Assembly (NCBI GenBank): GCA_016182435.1
Contig: JACPGN010000080.1
Span: forward strand, 1-5,124
Length of the DNA stretch: 5,124 nucleotides
Origin: Lentisphaerota bacterium
GTDB lineage: Bacteria; Verrucomicrobiota; Kiritimatiellia; JAAZAB01
Direction: 5' to 3'
The notes beneath the pieces were generated by a model. The model ran no database searches. It was not told the origin of the DNA and saw only the letters and a program-made list of their open reading frames with translations. Made by a program: the position numbers and the translations under genes. Shown piece by piece: positions 4,795 through 5,124 of this stretch; the first letter of the stretch is position 1; each line of letters opens with the position of its first letter.

Positions 4795-4852
4795 AATCTT
4801 ACGAAATGTTTAGTCTATGTTGGTTTCTTCGCGGTTTACCTTTTGTCTTCTG

Positions 4853-4977
4853 TAGCCGCGCCCGCCCGCCTGCAACGCTGTGCGTAGCACTGCGGGCAGG
4901 TGAGGGCGTGGATTCCTACGGCGGCCACGGCGTTCCCGCCAGAGGCGGGTCCGCCTATGGTGGAACCGCCGCGGCTA
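4853..4977. repeat. Composite palindromic element bounded by TAGCCGCG / CGCGGCTA
   Basis: The 8-bp inverted ends are at 4853-4860 and 4970-4977. Inside are copy B of the 36-bp hairpin module (4865-4900) and a double hairpin, CCCGCC-AGA-GGCGGG (4935-4949, stem six plus loop) and TCCGCC-TAT-GGTGGA (4950-4964, one wobble), closed by GTT (4932-4934) and AAC (4964-4966). The double hairpin matches 3166-3200 in stems but not in loops. The element lies 34 bases past the stop of the GltD-like gene. Confidence 0.7.
4865..4900 (-). repeat. 36-bp imperfect hairpin module, copy B
   Basis: On the minus strand this reads CCTGCCCGCAGTGCT, loop ACGCAC, AGCGTTGCAGGCGGG. It differs from copy A (290-325, plus strand) at two positions. 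One change falls in the loop; the other (C to T) leaves a G-T wobble in the stem, so the fold is kept. Confidence 0.8.
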
Positions 4978-4979
4978 CC

Positions 4980-5000
4980 GAACACTGAACACCGAACACC
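4980..5000. repeat. Three tandem heptamers GAACACY
   Basis: GAACACT (4980-4986), GAACACC (4987-4993) and GAACACC (4994-5000) follow one another directly after the palindromic element and end 10 bases before the GltD-like stop codon. Similar short runs occur between genes in PVC-like genomes (recollection). No function is suggested by the sequence. Confidence 0.7.
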
Positions 5001-5010
5001 TCCCCAGTAG

Positions 5011-5124
5011 TCACTTGGCCAATAACCGATTGATGGAAGCCGCCGCCCGGCGGCCCTCGCCCATCGCCAGGATGACCGTGGCCGCGCCGAGCACAATGTC
5101 GCCCCCGGCATAAACGCGGTCCAA
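5011..5124 (-). CDS. gltD: Glutamate synthase small subunit-like (GltD-type) oxidoreductase, C-terminal end
   Basis: Only the last 37 codons lie in the window; the gene continues beyond the right edge. The reading LDRVYAGGDIVLGAATVILA followed by MGEGRRAAASINRLLAK matches the C-terminal FAD-contacting GD motif and last helix of GltD-type proteins (usually VFAGGDIVxGAATVILAMGxGRRAAxAI). GltD passes electrons from NADPH to the large subunit, which makes glutamate from glutamine and 2-oxoglutarate. The same ending occurs in relatives such as SudA-type sulfide dehydrogenase and dihydropyrimidine dehydrogenase subunits, so the exact member cannot be fixed from this fragment. The stop is TGA at 5013-5011. 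Confidence 0.85.
   Translation of the reverse strand: MDRVYAGGDIVLGAATVILAMGEGRRAAASINRLLAK

Noticed and set aside
4493..4813. 106-codon plus-strand open frame ending in FPSLLRRSKPSGYEGRIRSG
   Set aside because: The tail is the translation of the palindromic element at 4635-4794 and the head is antisense to the GH4 gene.
4836..5111. 91-codon minus-strand open frame overlapping the GltD-like end (GGPASGGN)
   Set aside because: Translation of the double-hairpin repeat and an out-of-frame shadow of the GltD-like tail.
1..5124. tRNA, rRNA, transposase, toxin-antitoxin or defence genes
   Set aside because: I saw no cloverleaf, rRNA-like stretch, DDE-type or IS200-type protein, or known defence motif in any frame.

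Overview
The window looks like ordinary chromosomal DNA from an environmental, moderately GC-rich bacterium. A stand-alone uroporphyrinogen-decarboxylase-like gene sits beside a family 4 glycosidase gene, and the gaps are filled with short palindromic repeats. That combination recalls the Planctomycetes-Verrucomicrobia-Lentisphaerae (PVC) group and similar uncultured lineages. This placement is an impression from gene families and repeat style; no taxonomic marker is present.

Layout, left to right. Positions 1-161 (minus) are the start of a dCMP deaminase gene running off the left edge. Positions 162-648 hold no gene. This gap contains a candidate promoter for the deaminase, a MITE-like palindromic element (261-471) with long terminal inverted repeats and an 8-bp direct repeat on both sides, then a cluster of hairpins (493-590). 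A plus-strand gene of unknown function follows (649-1347) and may be leaderless. It converges on a small minus-strand gene for a three-helix membrane protein (1366-1680). A two-hairpin palindrome (1771-1833) lies just past the end of a minus-strand gene for a URO-D/methyltransferase-fold protein (1850-2980). That gene loses frame near its end at a run of four G. A repeat-filled gap (2981-3238) separates it from a minus-strand GH4 alpha-galactosidase-type gene (3239-4599), which is broken in the middle by an exact 29-bp tandem duplication. Positions 4600-5010 again hold no gene and consist almost entirely of nested palindromic repeats. Positions 5011-5124 (minus) are the last 37 codons of a glutamate synthase small-subunit-type protein (GltD-like).

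The GH4 and URO-D genes point the same way and could belong to one catabolic neighbourhood, but 258 bp of repeats separates them and no shared operon can be shown. The deaminase and GltD fragments look like unrelated housekeeping genes.

The most interesting material is between the genes. There are at least three composite palindromic elements, and modules recur within the window: a 36-bp imperfect hairpin occurs twice in opposite orientation, a double hairpin occurs twice with conserved stems and different loops, and a CCACGCG-nnn-CGCGTGG hairpin occurs twice. Two exact tandem duplications (16 bp and 29 bp) indicate slippage-type events or assembly artefacts. I found no CRISPR array, tRNA, rRNA, transposase, toxin-antitoxin pair or defence system, and no convincing new multi-gene system.
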